NCBI GenBank assembly: GCA_001873065.1
Contig: MNYM01000021.1
Span: 1 to 40,856 of the forward strand
Origin: Flavobacteriaceae bacterium CG2_30_31_66
Lineage (GTDB): Bacteria; Bacteroidota; Bacteroidia; Flavobacteriales; Flavobacteriaceae
Direction: 5' to 3'
DNA: 40,856 nucleotides
Of this stretch, positions 18,701-26,150 are shown in pieces. The translations under genes and the position numbers were made by a program. The notes beneath the pieces were generated by a model. The model ran no database searches. It was not told where the DNA came from and worked only from the letters and a program-made list of their open reading frames with translations. Position 1 is the first letter of the stretch; each line of letters begins with the position of its first letter.

Positions 18701-19608
18701 GCTTGTTGATTATCTTCTTTATGAAGCAAGATAGTCTTGGCACCAGATTCTATAATTTCATCAACATGGTCTTTATCTAAAATGGTATCGCGATCAAAAA
18801 TAATTTCATTTCTTTCGATTGATACAACTTCGCCTGTATCTTCATCCACGAAATCTTCATGCCAAGTTTTTAAAACTCTGGCAGCCAATTTGCGACCTAA
18901 TACTTTTTTTAAACCAGCTTTAGAAACTTTTACTTCTTCTGCAAGATCAAAAATTTCTAAGATATCCTTATCTCTTTCAAAGCCAATTGCTCTGAATAAT
19001 GTGGTTACTGGTAATTTTTTCTTTCTATCAATATAAGCGTACATCACTTGATTGATGTCAGTTGCAAACTCGATCCAAGAACCTTTGAAAGGAATTACTC
19101 TTGCTGAGTACAACTTTGTTCCATTTGCATGGAAAGATTGACCAAAAAATACACCTGGAGATCTATGTAATTGCGAAACCACAACACGCTCAGCACCATT
19201 GATAACAAAGGTTCCTGAATTTGTCATATAAGGAATTGTTCCAAGATAAACATCTTGAACAATCGTTTCGAAATCTTCATGTTCTGGATCAGTACAGAAT
19301 AATTTTAGACGTGCTTTTAAAGGAACACTATATGTTAAACCTCTTTCGATACACTCTTGAATGGTGTAACGTGGCGGATCAACAAAATAATCTAAAAATT
19401 CTAGTACAAATTGATTTCTTGTGTCTGTAATTGGAAAGTTATCCATGAAGGTTTTGTACAAACCTTCTTCACCTCTCTCTTCTGCTTTGGTCTGAAGTTG
19501 GAAAAAATCTTGGAAAGATTTTACCTGAATATCCAAAAAATCTGGATACTCCTTAATCATTTGAGAAGTCGCGAAGTTGATTCTTTCAGTAGTGTTTTTC
19601 GTTGCCAA
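15799..19608 (-). CDS. rpoB: RNA polymerase beta subunit
   Basis: 1269 residues, full length. The rifampicin-binding region (about residues 467-525) reads [20 protein letters not shown] and [20 protein letters not shown] and keeps the residues that match the wild-type D516, H526 and S531 of E. coli, so a rifampicin-sensitive enzyme is expected. The C-terminus ([19 protein letters not shown], ending [13 protein letters not shown]) is complete. The start codon is TTG at 19606-19608: an in-frame TAA lies seven codons upstream, no ATG lies between, and the conserved N-terminal TERINFA begins at residue 7, before the first internal ATG. Two hairpins separate it from rplL. It is followed by rpoC. 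Confidence 0.98.
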   Translation of the reverse strand: MATKNTTERINFATSQMIKEYPDFLDIQVKSFQDFFQLQTKAEERGEEGLYKTFMDNFPITDTRNQFVLEFLDYFVDPPRYTIQECIERGLTYSVPLKARLKLFCTDPEHEDFETIVQDVYLGTIPYMTNSGTFVINGAERVVVSQLHRSPGVFFGQSFHANGTKLYSARVIPFKGSWIEFATDINQVMYAYIDRKKKLPVTTLFRAIGFERDKDILEIFDLAEEVKVSKAGLKKVLGRKLAARVLKTWHEDFVDEDTGEVVSIERNEIIFDRDTILDKDHVDEIIESGAKTILLHKEDNQQADYAIIHNTLQKDPTNSEKEAVEHIYRQLRNAEPPDEETARGIIDKLFFSEQRYNLGEVGRFRMNTKLGLDINMDEKVLTRVDIITIIKYLIELINSKAEVDDIDHLSNRRVRTVGEQLAGQFGVGLARMARTIRERMNVRDNEVFTPIDLINAKTLSSVINSFFGTNQLSQFMDQTNPLAEITHKRRLSALGPGGLSRERAGFEVRDVHYTHYGRLCPIETPEGPNIGLISSLSVFAKVNNLGFIETPYRKVENGTVVGTDVIYLSAEEEEGKKIAQSNLKLNDDGSFVSDRVIAREEGDFPVVSADVIDYMDVAPNQIASISASLIPFLEHDDANRALMGSNMMRQAVPLLRPEAPIVGTGLERRVAKDSRILINAEREGVVEYVDADKIIIKYDRSEEEKLVSFDSDEVTYNLIKFRKTNQGTSINLKPIVKRGDRVSEGQVLCEGYATQQGELALGRNMKVAFMPWKGYNFEDAIVISERVVREDIFTSIHIDEYSLDVRDTKLGSEELTNDIPNVSEEATKDLDENGMIRIGAEVNPGDILIGKITPKGESDPTPEEKLLRAIFGDKAGDVKDASLKASPSLRGVVIDKKLFKRAVKDKNKRIKDKEAVSTLEASFVSKFEALKDLLIEKLFNLIGGKTAQGIYNDLGEEVLPKGKKYTQKMLNSVDDYVHLTGSWTTDDDLNVFVGELIHNYKIKVNDLQGNLRREKFTISVGDELPAGILKLAKIYIAKKRKLKVGDKMAGRHGNKGIVARIVRAEDMPFLEDGTPVDIVLNPLGVPSRMNIGQIYETVLGWAGQKLDKKFATPIFDGASLDEINKYTDEAGVPRFGHTYLYDGGTGKRFDQPATVGVIYMIKLGHMIDDKMHARSIGPYSLITQQPLGGKAQFGGQRFGEMEVWALEAYGASSILREILTVKSDDVMGRAKTYEAIVKGEPMPEPGLPESFNVLMHELKGLGLDVRLEE

Positions 19609-19669
19609 AAGAGAATATATTTTTGATTAAAATCTGAATTAAAATAAAGAACGAATATATACACAAAAT

Positions 19670-19743
19670 GGTTTAGGACTAAAACATTGTTTTAGTACCT
19701 AAACCTAAATTTGTTTTCCCGTCTTTTATTCGAAGAACGGGAA
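19670..19743 (-). promoter_or_regulatory. Two hairpins in the rplL-rpoB spacer
   Basis: First in mRNA sense is a stem of TTCCCGT (19716-19722) with ACGGGAA (19737-19743), extended by CTT/AAG, directly after the rplL stop. Next is a long stem of GGTTTAGG-a-CTAAAAC (19670-19685) with GTTTTAG-ta-CCTAAACC (19689-19705). Neither is followed by a clear U-run. By analogy with the E. coli rplL-rpoB junction they may be attenuation or RNA-processing sites that set the ratio of ribosomal protein to polymerase. Confidence 0.6.
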
Positions 19744-19750
19744 TAAAAAA

Positions 19751-20131
19751 TTACTTAAGCTCTACTTCAGCTCCAGCCTCTTCTAAAGCTGCTTTTAGAC
19801 TTTCAGCCTCATCTTTAGAAACACCTTCTTTTACTGGTGCAGGAGCACTATCTACAACACCTTTAGCTTCTTTTAATCCCAAACCAGTTAATTCTTTAAC
19901 TAATTTAACAACTGCTAATTTAGAATCACCTGCTGCTTTTAAAATCACTGTAAATTCTGTTTGCTCTTCAACTTCAGCAACTTCTCCTCCACCAGCTGAT
20001 GGACCTGCTACTGCCACTGCTGCTGCAGCTGGCTCAATACCATAGTCATTCTTTAAAATTGAAGCCAATTCGTTTACTTCTTTTACTGTTAAGTTAACTA
20101 ATTGCTCTGCGAAATCTTTTAAATCTGCCAT
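19751..20131 (-). CDS. rplL: Ribosomal protein bL12 (L7/L12)
   Basis: 126 residues. The N-terminal dimerisation domain ([22 protein letters not shown]) is joined by an alanine-, glycine- and valine-rich hinge (about 35-55) to the C-terminal factor-binding domain ([20 protein letters not shown], then [17 protein letters not shown]). It forms the multi-copy stalk of the 50S subunit that recruits translation factors. It follows rplJ by 50 nt and precedes rpoB, with two hairpins between. Confidence 0.98.
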   Translation of the reverse strand: MADLKDFAEQLVNLTVKEVNELASILKNDYGIEPAAAAVAVAGPSAGGGEVAEVEEQTEFTVILKAAGDSKLAVVKLVKELTGLGLKEAKGVVDSAPAPVKEGVSKDEAESLKAALEEAGAEVELK

Positions 20132-20181
20132 TTTAATTGTTTTTAAAAATTTTGTTTATTATAGTTTATTTGTGCGCTAAT

Positions 20182-20700
20182 TTATCTTTCAGATAATGTT
20201 GTTAAAATACCTGAAATTTTTTGTCCACCAGATTGTAACGCTGAAATAACGTTTTTAGCTGGTGATTGTAATAATCCAATAAGTTCACCAAGTAATTGTT
20301 CTTTTGATTTAATATCAATAAGAGCATCTAATTGGTCATCTCCAATATAAACAGATTCTTCTGCGAATGCACCTTTTAAAATAGGTTTATTCTTTGTTTT
20401 CTTTCTGAATTCTTTGATTAATTTTGCAGGAGCATTTGATGACTCTGCAATCATTATGGATGTATTTCCTTTTAATACTGATGGTAATGCTCCAAAATCT
20501 TTATCTGAAGCCTCCATTGCTTTTGCTAGTAATGTATTTTTTACAACTGATAATTGGATTCCTGCTTTGAAACAAGCTCTTCGTAAATTTGAGGTTGTTT
20601 GTGCATCTAATCCAGAGATATCTGCTAGATAAATTGTATTAGTATCTGCTAATGTCGCTGTTAAATCTTGTATTACTTGTGATTTTTCTTCTCTGGTCAT
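20182..20700 (-). CDS. rplJ: Ribosomal protein uL10
   Basis: 172 residues, normal length. The N-terminal rRNA-binding domain contains DISGLDAQTTSNLRRACFKA and VVKNTLLAKAM; the C-terminal helix binds L7/L12 dimers. It anchors the stalk to the 50S subunit. It lies 18 nt after rplA and before rplL. In E. coli the L10-L12 complex represses its own mRNA; no clear leader for such control is visible in the short spacer here. Confidence 0.98.
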   Translation of the reverse strand: MTREEKSQVIQDLTATLADTNTIYLADISGLDAQTTSNLRRACFKAGIQLSVVKNTLLAKAMEASDKDFGALPSVLKGNTSIMIAESSNAPAKLIKEFRKKTKNKPILKGAFAEESVYIGDDQLDALIDIKSKEQLLGELIGLLQSPAKNVISALQSGGQKISGILTTLSER

Positions 20701-20718
20701 AAATTAAGTTTTAACGAA

Positions 20719-21408
20719 TTAAACAGTTTTAACATCAACAATAACTGCAGGACTCATTGTACTAGAAATATGAATACTTCTTAAATAAGTTCCTTTTGCT
20801 GTTGTTGGTTTCAATTTAATAACAGTTTGTAATATTTCCTTTGCATTTTCTGCTAATTTATCAGCATCAAAAGATGCTTTTCCAATTGCAGCATGTACAA
20901 TACCAGTTTTATCAACTTTAAAATCAATTTTACCAGCTTTTACTTCTTGGACAGCTTTTGCAACATCCATAGTTACTGTACCTGTTTTTGGGTTTGGCAT
21001 TAAACCTCTAGGACCTAAAATTCTTCCTAAAGGACCTAATTTACCCATCACGCTTGGTAAAGTAATGATAACGTCAACATCAGTCCAACCATCTTTTATT
21101 TTTTGAAGATATTCATCTAATCCAACGAAATCTGCTCCAGCTGCTTTAGCTTCAGCCTCTTTGTCAGGGGTAACTAATGCTAGGACTTTCACGTCTTTTC
21201 CTGTTCCATGAGGAAGTGTTACAACTCCTCGAACCATTTGATTTGCTTTTCTTGGATCAACTCCTAAACGAATTGCAATATCTACAGATGCATCAAACTT
21301 TACGTTAGTTATTTCTTTAACTAACGATGAAGCTGATGATAAATCGTGTGATTTTGATTTATCCAACTTAGCATTTGCTTCTTTTTGTTTCTTTGTTAAT
21401 TTTGCCAT
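20719..21408 (-). CDS. rplA: Ribosomal protein uL1
   Basis: 229 residues. It binds 23S rRNA at the mobile L1 stalk near the E site. The family signature is clear ([40 protein letters not shown], and [18 protein letters not shown]). It follows rplK after 20 nt and precedes rplJ. In many bacteria L1 represses the L11-L1 mRNA; a matching leader structure was not identified here. Confidence 0.98.
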   Translation of the reverse strand: MAKLTKKQKEANAKLDKSKSHDLSSASSLVKEITNVKFDASVDIAIRLGVDPRKANQMVRGVVTLPHGTGKDVKVLALVTPDKEAEAKAAGADFVGLDEYLQKIKDGWTDVDVIITLPSVMGKLGPLGRILGPRGLMPNPKTGTVTMDVAKAVQEVKAGKIDFKVDKTGIVHAAIGKASFDADKLAENAKEILQTVIKLKPTTAKGTYLRSIHISSTMSPAVIVDVKTV

Positions 21409-21428
21409 TTTGCTACTTTTTATAAAGA

Positions 21429-21866
21429 TTATTCTGGTGCATTACCTGTTACATTTAATCCCATAGAACGAGCTGTACCAGCAATCATTTTCATTGCCGA
21501 AGACATTTCAAAAGCATTTAAATCTGCCATTTTATCTTCTGCAATAAGTTTTATCTGATCCCAAGAAACTGATGCTACTTTTTTTCTATTTGGCTCTCCA
21601 GAACCACTTTTGATTTTAGCTGCTTCTAATAACTGTAATGCAGCAGGGGCAGTTTTTGTAACAAACTCGAAAGATTTGTCTTTGTAAACAGTAATAACAA
21701 CAGGAACCACTTTTCCTTGTTTGTCTTGTGTTCTTGCATTAAACTGTTTGCAAAATTCCATAATGTTAACCCCAGCAGAACCTAAGGCAGGTCCAACAGG
21801 CGGCGATGGATTCGCTGCGCCTCCCTTTACTTGTAATCTAACTAATTTACTAATTTCCTTTGCCAT
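21429..21866 (-). CDS. rplK: Ribosomal protein uL11
   Basis: 145 residues. L11 forms part of the GTPase-associated centre and is needed for RelA-type stringent factors. The proline-rich N-terminal signature [20 protein letters not shown] (about 15-34) and the C-terminal rRNA-binding part ([18 protein letters not shown]) are intact. It follows nusG after 70 nt and is the first ribosomal protein gene of the cluster. Confidence 0.98.
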   Translation of the reverse strand: MAKEISKLVRLQVKGGAANPSPPVGPALGSAGVNIMEFCKQFNARTQDKQGKVVPVVITVYKDKSFEFVTKTAPAALQLLEAAKIKSGSGEPNRKKVASVSWDQIKLIAEDKMADLNAFEMSSAMKMIAGTARSMGLNVTGNAPE

Positions 21867-21936
21867 TATAAAAATGTTTAGTGATTTGTTTTAAAATTGG
21901 AAGCTAAAAAACAAATCGATATATAATTTGTAACAC

Positions 21937-22485
21937 TTATATTTTTTCTACTTGCATGTAACTTAATTCTAATGGTGTTTTTCTTCCAAAAATTTTCACC
22001 ATTACTTCAAGTTTGCGTTTTTCTTCATTTACTTTTTCAATCGTACCATCAAATCCATTAAAAGGACCATCAACTACTTTTACAGTTTCTCCAATATTAA
22101 ATGGAATTGCAACATTTTCATCTTGAATTGATAATTCATCAACCTTACCAAGCATTCTATTAACTTCTGATCTTCTCATAGGAACAGGCTCACCACCTTT
22201 GGTCTCTCCTAAAAACCCGATTACACCTGTTATTGATTTAATTACGTGAGGGACTTCACCAGAGAGATTGGCTTCTATCATAATATAACCAGGAAAGTAA
22301 ACTTTTTCTCTATTTATTTTTTTTCCACTTCTTAACTGTACAACTTTTTCTGTAGGAACTATTACTTGACTAACAAAATCAGAAAGACCTACCCTTGAAA
22401 TTTCGGTTTCAATGTATGATTTTACCTTATTCTCTTGGCCACCAATTGCTCTGACAACATACCACTTCATTACAGAATCAGTCAT
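21937..22485 (-). CDS. nusG: Transcription termination/antitermination factor NusG
   Basis: 182 residues. The N-terminal domain that binds the RNA polymerase clamp (WYVVRAIGGQENKVKSYIET, then VYFPGYIMIEANL) is followed by a KOW domain (IGETVKVVDGPFNGFDGTIE). It increases processivity and couples transcription with Rho or the ribosome. Translation could start at the first ATG or at Met6 (MKWYV); the longer form is given. It lies 11 nt after secE, the conserved neighbour. Confidence 0.97.
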   Translation of the reverse strand: MTDSVMKWYVVRAIGGQENKVKSYIETEISRVGLSDFVSQVIVPTEKVVQLRSGKKINREKVYFPGYIMIEANLSGEVPHVIKSITGVIGFLGETKGGEPVPMRRSEVNRMLGKVDELSIQDENVAIPFNIGETVKVVDGPFNGFDGTIEKVNEEKRKLEVMVKIFGRKTPLELSYMQVEKI

Positions 22486-22496
22486 AATTTAGTTTC

Positions 22497-22685
22497 TTAA
22501 AATAATTTGAAAAAGTTATCCAATCCAGTTTGAAATACATAATCAACACCTGCAACACCTAACGAAAACAAAATAGTAAAAATCGCAACAGTTACAGTTG
22601 TTTTTTGGGCTTCTTCTTTTGAAACCCAAGTCATATGATTGTTTAACTCGTCAAAAGAATCTTTTAAATATTGAATGAAATTCAT
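22497..22685 (-). CDS. secE: Preprotein translocase subunit SecE
   Basis: 62 residues from the ATG at 22683-22685. A longer frame that begins inside tRNA-Trp is not used. It has the conserved amphipathic region (FIQYLKDSFDELNNHMTWVSKEEAQ, given by its start FIQYLKDSFDEL and end WVSKEEAQ) and one membrane helix (VTVAIFTILFSLGVAGVDYV). SecE clamps SecY in the inner-membrane protein channel. It lies only 15 nt after tRNA-Trp, so tRNA and mRNA must be separated by processing, and it precedes nusG. Confidence 0.95.
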   Translation of the reverse strand: MNFIQYLKDSFDELNNHMTWVSKEEAQKTTVTVAIFTILFSLGVAGVDYVFQTGLDNFFKLF

Positions 22686-22700
22686 TTTATTTTTATTTTG

Positions 22701-22773
22701 CACGGGATGAGGGACTCGAACTCTCGACACCTGGTTTTGGAGACCAGTGCTCTACCAACTGAGCTAAACCCGT
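22701..22773 (-). tRNA. tRNA-Trp (anticodon CCA)
   Basis: 73 nt. The anticodon loop around TCTCCAAAA reads CCA. The acceptor ACGGGTT pairs with ATCCCGT with one T-T mismatch at the sixth pair. The discriminator is G and CCA is not encoded. It lies between tuf and secE, a common place for this tRNA outside the enterobacteria. Confidence 0.95.
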
Positions 22774-22788
22774 TTTTTATTTATTCAT

Positions 22789-22820
22789 AAAGGCGTTCCG
22801 TTAAAAACGGAACACCTTTT
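22789..22820. terminator. Hairpin after tuf
   Basis: AAAGG-c-GTTCCGTT (from 22789) pairs with AACGGAAC-a-CCTTTT (to 22820). It lies just after the tuf stop. The T-rich side faces the plus strand, so in the tuf direction it looks more like a processing or pausing hairpin than a full terminator, which would let tRNA-Trp and secE be co-transcribed. Confidence 0.5.
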
Positions 22821-22842
22821 ATTTTAAATTGACTAAAAAAAA

Positions 22843-24030
22843 TTAGTCTAATATCTCAGTTACCTGACCAGCACCAACAGTTCTACCTCCTTCACGGATT
22901 GCGAAACGAAGTCCAACACTTAATGCAATTGGTTGTAAAAGAATAACATTGATAGTCAAGTTGTCTCCTGGCATAACCATCTCAACGCCTTCTGGTAAAG
23001 TGATTGTACCAGTTACATCAGTTGTTCTTACATAAAACTGTGGACGATAGTTATTGTGGAATGGAGTGTGACGACCACCTTCTTCTTTTTTCAAAACATA
23101 AACTTCAGCTTTGAATTTAGCGTGTGGTTTTACAGAACCTGGTTTACAGATTACCATACCTCTTTTGATATCTTCTTTAGCAATACCTCTTAGCAAGATA
23201 CCTGCATTATCTCCAGCTTCACCTCTATCTAATATTTGACGGAACATTTCGATTCCTGTAATTGTTGAAGTTAGTTTTTCAGCACCCATACCAATGATTT
23301 CAACTGAATCACCTGTTTTAGCAATACCTGTTTCGATACGACCTGTAGCAACAGTTCCACGACCTGTAATTGAAAAGACGTCTTCAACAGGCATTAAGAA
23401 AGGTTTGTCCATATCACGAACTGGTTCTTCAATCCAAGCATCACAAGCATCCATTAATTCTAAGACAGTATTCACCCATTTTTCCTCACCATTCAAAGCA
23501 CCTAAAGCAGAACCTTGAATTACTGGACCATTATCGCCATCATATTCATAGAAAGTTAATAATTCTCTTACTTCCATGTCAACAAGTTCTAAAAGTTCTT
23601 CATCATCAACCATATCAACCTTATTCAAGAAAACAACCATACGAGGAATACCAACTTGGCGTCCTAACAAGATGTGTTCTCTTGTTTGTGGCATTGGACC
23701 ATCTGTTGCAGCAACTACTAAAATAGCACCGTCCATTTGAGCAGCACCAGTTACCATGTTTTTAACATAATCCGCGTGACCTGGACAGTCAACGTGTGCA
23801 TAATGACGATTTGCTGTTTGGTATTCTACGTGAGAAGTATTAATTGTAATACCTCTTTCTTTTTCTTCAGGAGCGTTATCAATCTGATCGAAAGATTTTG
23901 CTTCAGAGAAACCTTTATCAGCCATTACTTTAGTAATAGCAGCAGTTAGAGTAGTTTTACCGTGATCTACGTGTCCGATTGTACCTATGTTTAAGTGTGG
24001 TTTCGAACGGTCAAAAGTTCCTTTTGCCAT
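22843..24030 (-). CDS. tuf: Elongation factor Tu
   Basis: 395 residues. The GTPase carries aminoacyl-tRNA to the ribosome. G1 is GHVDHGKT (about 19-26), G2 lies in [10 protein letters not shown]3 is DCPGH, G4 is NKVD and G5 is in the GSALG stretch. Domains 2 and 3 are complete, ending with [15 protein letters not shown]. The gene follows four tRNA genes by about 60 nt and precedes tRNA-Trp and secE. Only this one copy is present in the window. Confidence 0.99.
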   Translation of the reverse strand: MAKGTFDRSKPHLNIGTIGHVDHGKTTLTAAITKVMADKGFSEAKSFDQIDNAPEEKERGITINTSHVEYQTANRHYAHVDCPGHADYVKNMVTGAAQMDGAILVVAATDGPMPQTREHILLGRQVGIPRMVVFLNKVDMVDDEELLELVDMEVRELLTFYEYDGDNGPVIQGSALGALNGEEKWVNTVLELMDACDAWIEEPVRDMDKPFLMPVEDVFSITGRGTVATGRIETGIAKTGDSVEIIGMGAEKLTSTITGIEMFRQILDRGEAGDNAGILLRGIAKEDIKRGMVICKPGSVKPHAKFKAEVYVLKKEEGGRHTPFHNNYRPQFYVRTTDVTGTITLPEGVEMVMPGDNLTINVILLQPIALSVGLRFAIREGGRTVGAGQVTEILD

Positions 24031-24093
24031 AATTATTTAATTTTAATTCTTTAGTTTAAATATATTTAGTGTCTAATAATACTCTTTTCTATG

Positions 24094-24166
24094 AGCCAAT
24101 GATGGGAGTCGAACCCATGACCTCATCCCTACCAAGGATGCGCTCTACCAACTGAGCTACATCGGC
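24094..24166 (-). tRNA. tRNA-Thr (anticodon GGU)
   Basis: 73 nt. The acceptor GCCGATG pairs with CATTGGC (one G-T wobble). The stem CATCC/GGATG encloses the loop TTGGTAG, anticodon GGU. It is the last tRNA before tuf, the position of thrT in E. coli. Confidence 0.95.
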
Positions 24167-24186
24167 TTTTGTTGGATTTAAATTTG

Positions 24187-24259
24187 AGCGAGAGACCGGG
24201 TTCGAACCGGCGACAATCAGCTTGGAAGGCTGAAGCTCTACCAACTGAGCTACTCTCGC
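24187..24259 (-). tRNA. tRNA-Gly (anticodon UCC)
   Basis: 73 nt. The acceptor GCGAGAG pairs perfectly with CTCTCGC. The loop CTTCCAA gives anticodon UCC. It is third in the tRNA cluster, the position of glyT in E. coli. Confidence 0.95.
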
Positions 24260-24268
24260 ATTGTTTTG

Positions 24269-24351
24269 TGGGGAGAGCAGGATTCGAACCTGCGAAGTCG
24301 TAAGACAACGGAGTTACAGTCCGTTCCATTTGGCCGCTCTGGAATCTCCCC
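24269..24351 (-). tRNA. tRNA-Tyr (anticodon GUA)
   Basis: 83 nt with a long variable arm as expected for tyrosine. The acceptor GGGGAGA pairs with TCTCCCC, the discriminator is A and the anticodon is GUA. It is second in the cluster, the position of tyrU in E. coli. Confidence 0.95.
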
Positions 24352-24395
24352 AAATCAATTAATTTCACTATTTTGATGAACTTTACTTTTTTTTG

Positions 24396-24469
24396 AGCCG
24401 ATAGAGGGACTCGAACCCACGACCTGCTGATTACAAATCAGCTGCTCTAGCCAGCTGAGCTACATCGGC
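24396..24469 (-). tRNA. tRNA-Thr (anticodon UGU)
   Basis: 74 nt. The acceptor GCCGATG pairs with its partner near 24397-24403 and the loop TTTGTAA gives anticodon UGU. It is the first gene of the tRNA-tuf operon, the position of thrU in E. coli. Its 5' end lies about 40 nt from a perfect -7 box. Confidence 0.95.
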
Positions 24470-24477
24470 TTTAATAT

Positions 24478-24508
24478 AAAAAAACAATCCGCTATTTCTA
24501 ACGGATTG
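24478..24508 (-). terminator. Terminator after hpf
   Basis: In the minus direction a 10-bp stem with a GAAA loop (CAATCCGTTA, loop, TAGCGGATTG; 24508 to 24485) is followed by seven T (24484-24478). It lies about 58 nt after the hpf stop and should end transcripts from the xerC-hpf operon. Confidence 0.8.
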
Positions 24509-24516
24509 CAAATGTA
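24509..24516 (-). promoter_or_regulatory. -7 box of the tRNA-tuf operon promoter
   Basis: TACATTTG (24516 to 24509 on the minus strand) is a perfect TAnnTTTG box that touches the terminator stem. No clear TTG is present at the -33 spacing. Transcription would begin inside the 5' arm of the hairpin. Confidence 0.6.
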
Positions 24517-24565
24517 TAAAGTTTTTTTTATTTCTTGAAACTTTTTATGGTTATTTTTTTTTAAT

Positions 24566-24874
24566 TTATGGATTTAAAGATTCTCTTGTTTTTTCTTTGT
24601 ATTTTTTTAATTGTCTTTTTAGTGAATCTACTGCAAGGCTAATTCCCTCCTCAAAAGTTTTTGTTTCTCTTTTTACAATCAATTCACTTCCTGGAATATT
24701 AAGCTTTATTTCAATAATCTTGTTTTCTTTATCACTTGTGTTTTGAACTTTTAAAAATACTTCGGCATCTACTATTTTGTCGTGAAACTTTACTAGTTGA
24801 TTGGCTTTCTTTTCTGCAAACTTAATTAAATCTTTGTCTGCGGTAAAATTTACTGATTGAGTGAATACTTTCAT
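24566..24874 (-). CDS. hpf: Ribosome hibernation-promoting factor, short form
   Basis: 102 residues, the short HPF/YfiA type without the C-terminal dimerisation domain. It binds in the 30S decoding channel and silences ribosomes in slow growth or stationary phase. The pattern of the family is clear (VNFTADKDLIKFAEKKANQL, and FEEGISLAVDSLKRQLKKYK). Its ATG overlaps the TGA of xerC (ATGA), so translation is coupled. A terminator follows. Confidence 0.92.
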   Translation of the reverse strand: MKVFTQSVNFTADKDLIKFAEKKANQLVKFHDKIVDAEVFLKVQNTSDKENKIIEIKLNIPGSELIVKRETKTFEEGISLAVDSLKRQLKKYKEKTRESLNP

Positions 24875-25764
24875 AAATTATTATTTTTTAAACTCCTAGG
24901 GTGAGCTTGATTATAGACTTTTTTGATAACTTCAAGACTATTATGCGTATAGACTTGAGTGGAGGCTAAACTTGAATGCCCTAGTAATTCTTTAACCGAA
25001 TTTAAATTTGCTCCTTCATTTAATAAGTGAGTTGCAAACGAATGTCTCAAAATATGAGGGCTTTTTTTAACCTTCGTTGAAACTTTACTAAAGTAAGAAT
25101 TTATAAATCCATACACAAGAGTTTTACTTATTTTGTTTCCTTTTTCAGTAATCAATAAATAAGTGGCTATTTTTGGATATTCGCATTTTAGTTCTTGGTA
25201 TTGTTTTAGAATGATGATGACTGAATCTAACAAGGGAACAAACCGCTCTTTATTTCTTTTTCCAAAAATCTTTATAGTTTTGTTATAAAAATCAATGTCA
25301 TTTTCTTTGATATTGATCAATTCAGTTTTTCTGATTCCTGTTGAATAAAGCAGTTCAACAATCAGTTTATTTCTGAGGGTTATAAAATCATTTTTCTCTG
25401 AAATAGTATTTATTGCTGCATCAATTTCTTTGGATGTGAAAGGCACTTGCAACTTATTTACTGATTTTAATGCTTTGTGTTTTGCAAGTGGATTGATTTC
25501 TGTTTGATGTGTTTTTTGAAGAAACTTGTAAAATGAGTTTAAAGAGGAAACTTTTCGATTGATACTCCTATTTGATATATTTAAATCAACCAAACTTACA
25601 ATCCAACTTCTGATGATTGGATATTCAACTTCTGATAAATTCTCCAATTGATATTCTTTAACACAAAAGTCCCTAAATGATATTAAATCATTATTGTAAG
25701 CAAAAATCGTATTTGGAGAATATTTTTTCTCTAAAGTAATATAATCAAGAAATGAATCAATCAA
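24871..25764 (-). CDS. xerC: Tyrosine recombinase XerC-like
   Basis: 297 residues, the usual length. It probably resolves chromosome dimers at dif with a XerD partner. The N-terminal SAM-like domain is followed by the catalytic domain: first Arg in STGIRKTEL, HILRH for the His/Arg pair, LGHSS, and the nucleophile Tyr in TQVYTHNS. The first-arginine motif is intact, in contrast to the element's integrase. The start is a TTG at 25762-25764. A perfect palindrome and the rpsU terminator lie just upstream. It forms an operon with hpf. Confidence 0.85.
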   Translation of the reverse strand: MIDSFLDYITLEKKYSPNTIFAYNNDLISFRDFCVKEYQLENLSEVEYPIIRSWIVSLVDLNISNRSINRKVSSLNSFYKFLQKTHQTEINPLAKHKALKSVNKLQVPFTSKEIDAAINTISEKNDFITLRNKLIVELLYSTGIRKTELINIKENDIDFYNKTIKIFGKRNKERFVPLLDSVIIILKQYQELKCEYPKIATYLLITEKGNKISKTLVYGFINSYFSKVSTKVKKSPHILRHSFATHLLNEGANLNSVKELLGHSSLASTQVYTHNSLEVIKKVYNQAHPRSLKNNNL

Positions 25765-25779
25765 AATTTATTTGGATTT

Positions 25780-25801
25780 ATTTTCGTAAAATTACGAAAA
25801 T
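25780..25801. promoter_or_regulatory. Perfect palindrome upstream of xerC
   Basis: ATTTTCGTAA (25780-25789) and TTACGAAAAT (25792-25801) are perfect 10-bp arms with a 2-bp centre, 16 bp before the xerC start. On the minus strand it contains TAATTTTA, close to a -7 box. It may be an operator overlapping the promoter. Confidence 0.5.
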
Positions 25802-25810
25802 TTTAATAAA

Positions 25811-25838
25811 AAAAAACTCGTATCAAAATTGATACGAG
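25811..25838 (-). terminator. Terminator after rpsU
   Basis: CTCGTATCAA (25817-25826) pairs with TTGATACGAG (25829-25838). On the minus strand the stem is followed by about eight T residues. It separates rpsU from xerC-hpf. Confidence 0.85.
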
Positions 25839-25864
25839 ATTCATTTATTCTTTAAAAAAAACTA

Positions 25865-26062
25865 TTATCCAACTTCTTCTTGTGTTCTTAATTTTTGAAC
25901 GTAAGAAGCTTTGATTTTTTGAGCTCTCTTTGCTACAGAAGGTTTTGTAAAGTTTTTTCTGTTACGCAAATCTTTCATCGTTTTAGTACGATCGTATTTT
26001 CGCTTGTAACGCTTTAAAGCTCTATCTATATTTTCCCCCTCTTTTACTGGTATAATTAACAT
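25865..26062 (-). CDS. rpsU: Ribosomal protein bS21
   Basis: 65 residues, basic, with the family start MLIIPVKEGENIDRALKRYK and the RKYDRT motif. bS21 sits on the 30S platform next to the 3' end of 16S rRNA. In Bacteroidota it helps to hide the anti-Shine-Dalgarno sequence, which explains why most genes lack Shine-Dalgarno sites. Here rpsU itself has a very strong one (see 26070-26079), so its translation should rise when ribosomes lack bS21. It is monocistronic with its own terminator. Confidence 0.95.
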   Translation of the reverse strand: MLIIPVKEGENIDRALKRYKRKYDRTKTMKDLRNRKNFTKPSVAKRAQKIKASYVQKLRTQEEVG

Positions 26063-26069
26063 AAGTTAG

Positions 26070-26079
26070 CACCTCCCTT
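26070..26079 (-). promoter_or_regulatory. Exceptional Shine-Dalgarno site of rpsU
   Basis: In mRNA sense AAGGGAGGTG ends 7 nt before the ATG (GGAGG to ATG 9 nt). It can pair over about ten bases, including one G-U pair, with the 16S rRNA 3' end. No other gene in the window has a comparable site. Confidence 0.85.
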
Positions 26080-26102
26080 CATACGTATCTTTTTATTTTG
26101 TT

Positions 26103-26116
26103 AACAGTTAACTGTT
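26103..26116. promoter_or_regulatory. Palindrome in the rpsU leader
   Basis: AACAGTTAACTGTT is a perfect 14-bp palindrome 41 bp before the rpsU start, between the -7 box and the Shine-Dalgarno site. It may bind a protein; as RNA it has no loop. Confidence 0.5.
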
Positions 26117-26137
26117 TTGATTTTTATTTTTGGTTTG

Positions 26138-26145
26138 CAAAGATA
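26138..26145 (-). promoter_or_regulatory. -7 box of the rpsU promoter
   Basis: TATCTTTG on the minus strand (26145 to 26138) is a perfect match to TAnnTTTG. A TTG at the -33 position was not found. The predicted 5' leader is about 70 nt. Confidence 0.6.
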
Positions 26146-26150
26146 CAACT

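Noticed and set aside
22686..22730. Longer secE start
   Set aside because: The additional 15 codons lie in the 3' part of tRNA-Trp and its short spacer; the ATG at 22685 gives the conserved N-terminus.
24129..24368. Minus-strand frame of 79 codons across the tRNA cluster
   Set aside because: It spans three tRNA genes, whose structure fully explains the sequence.
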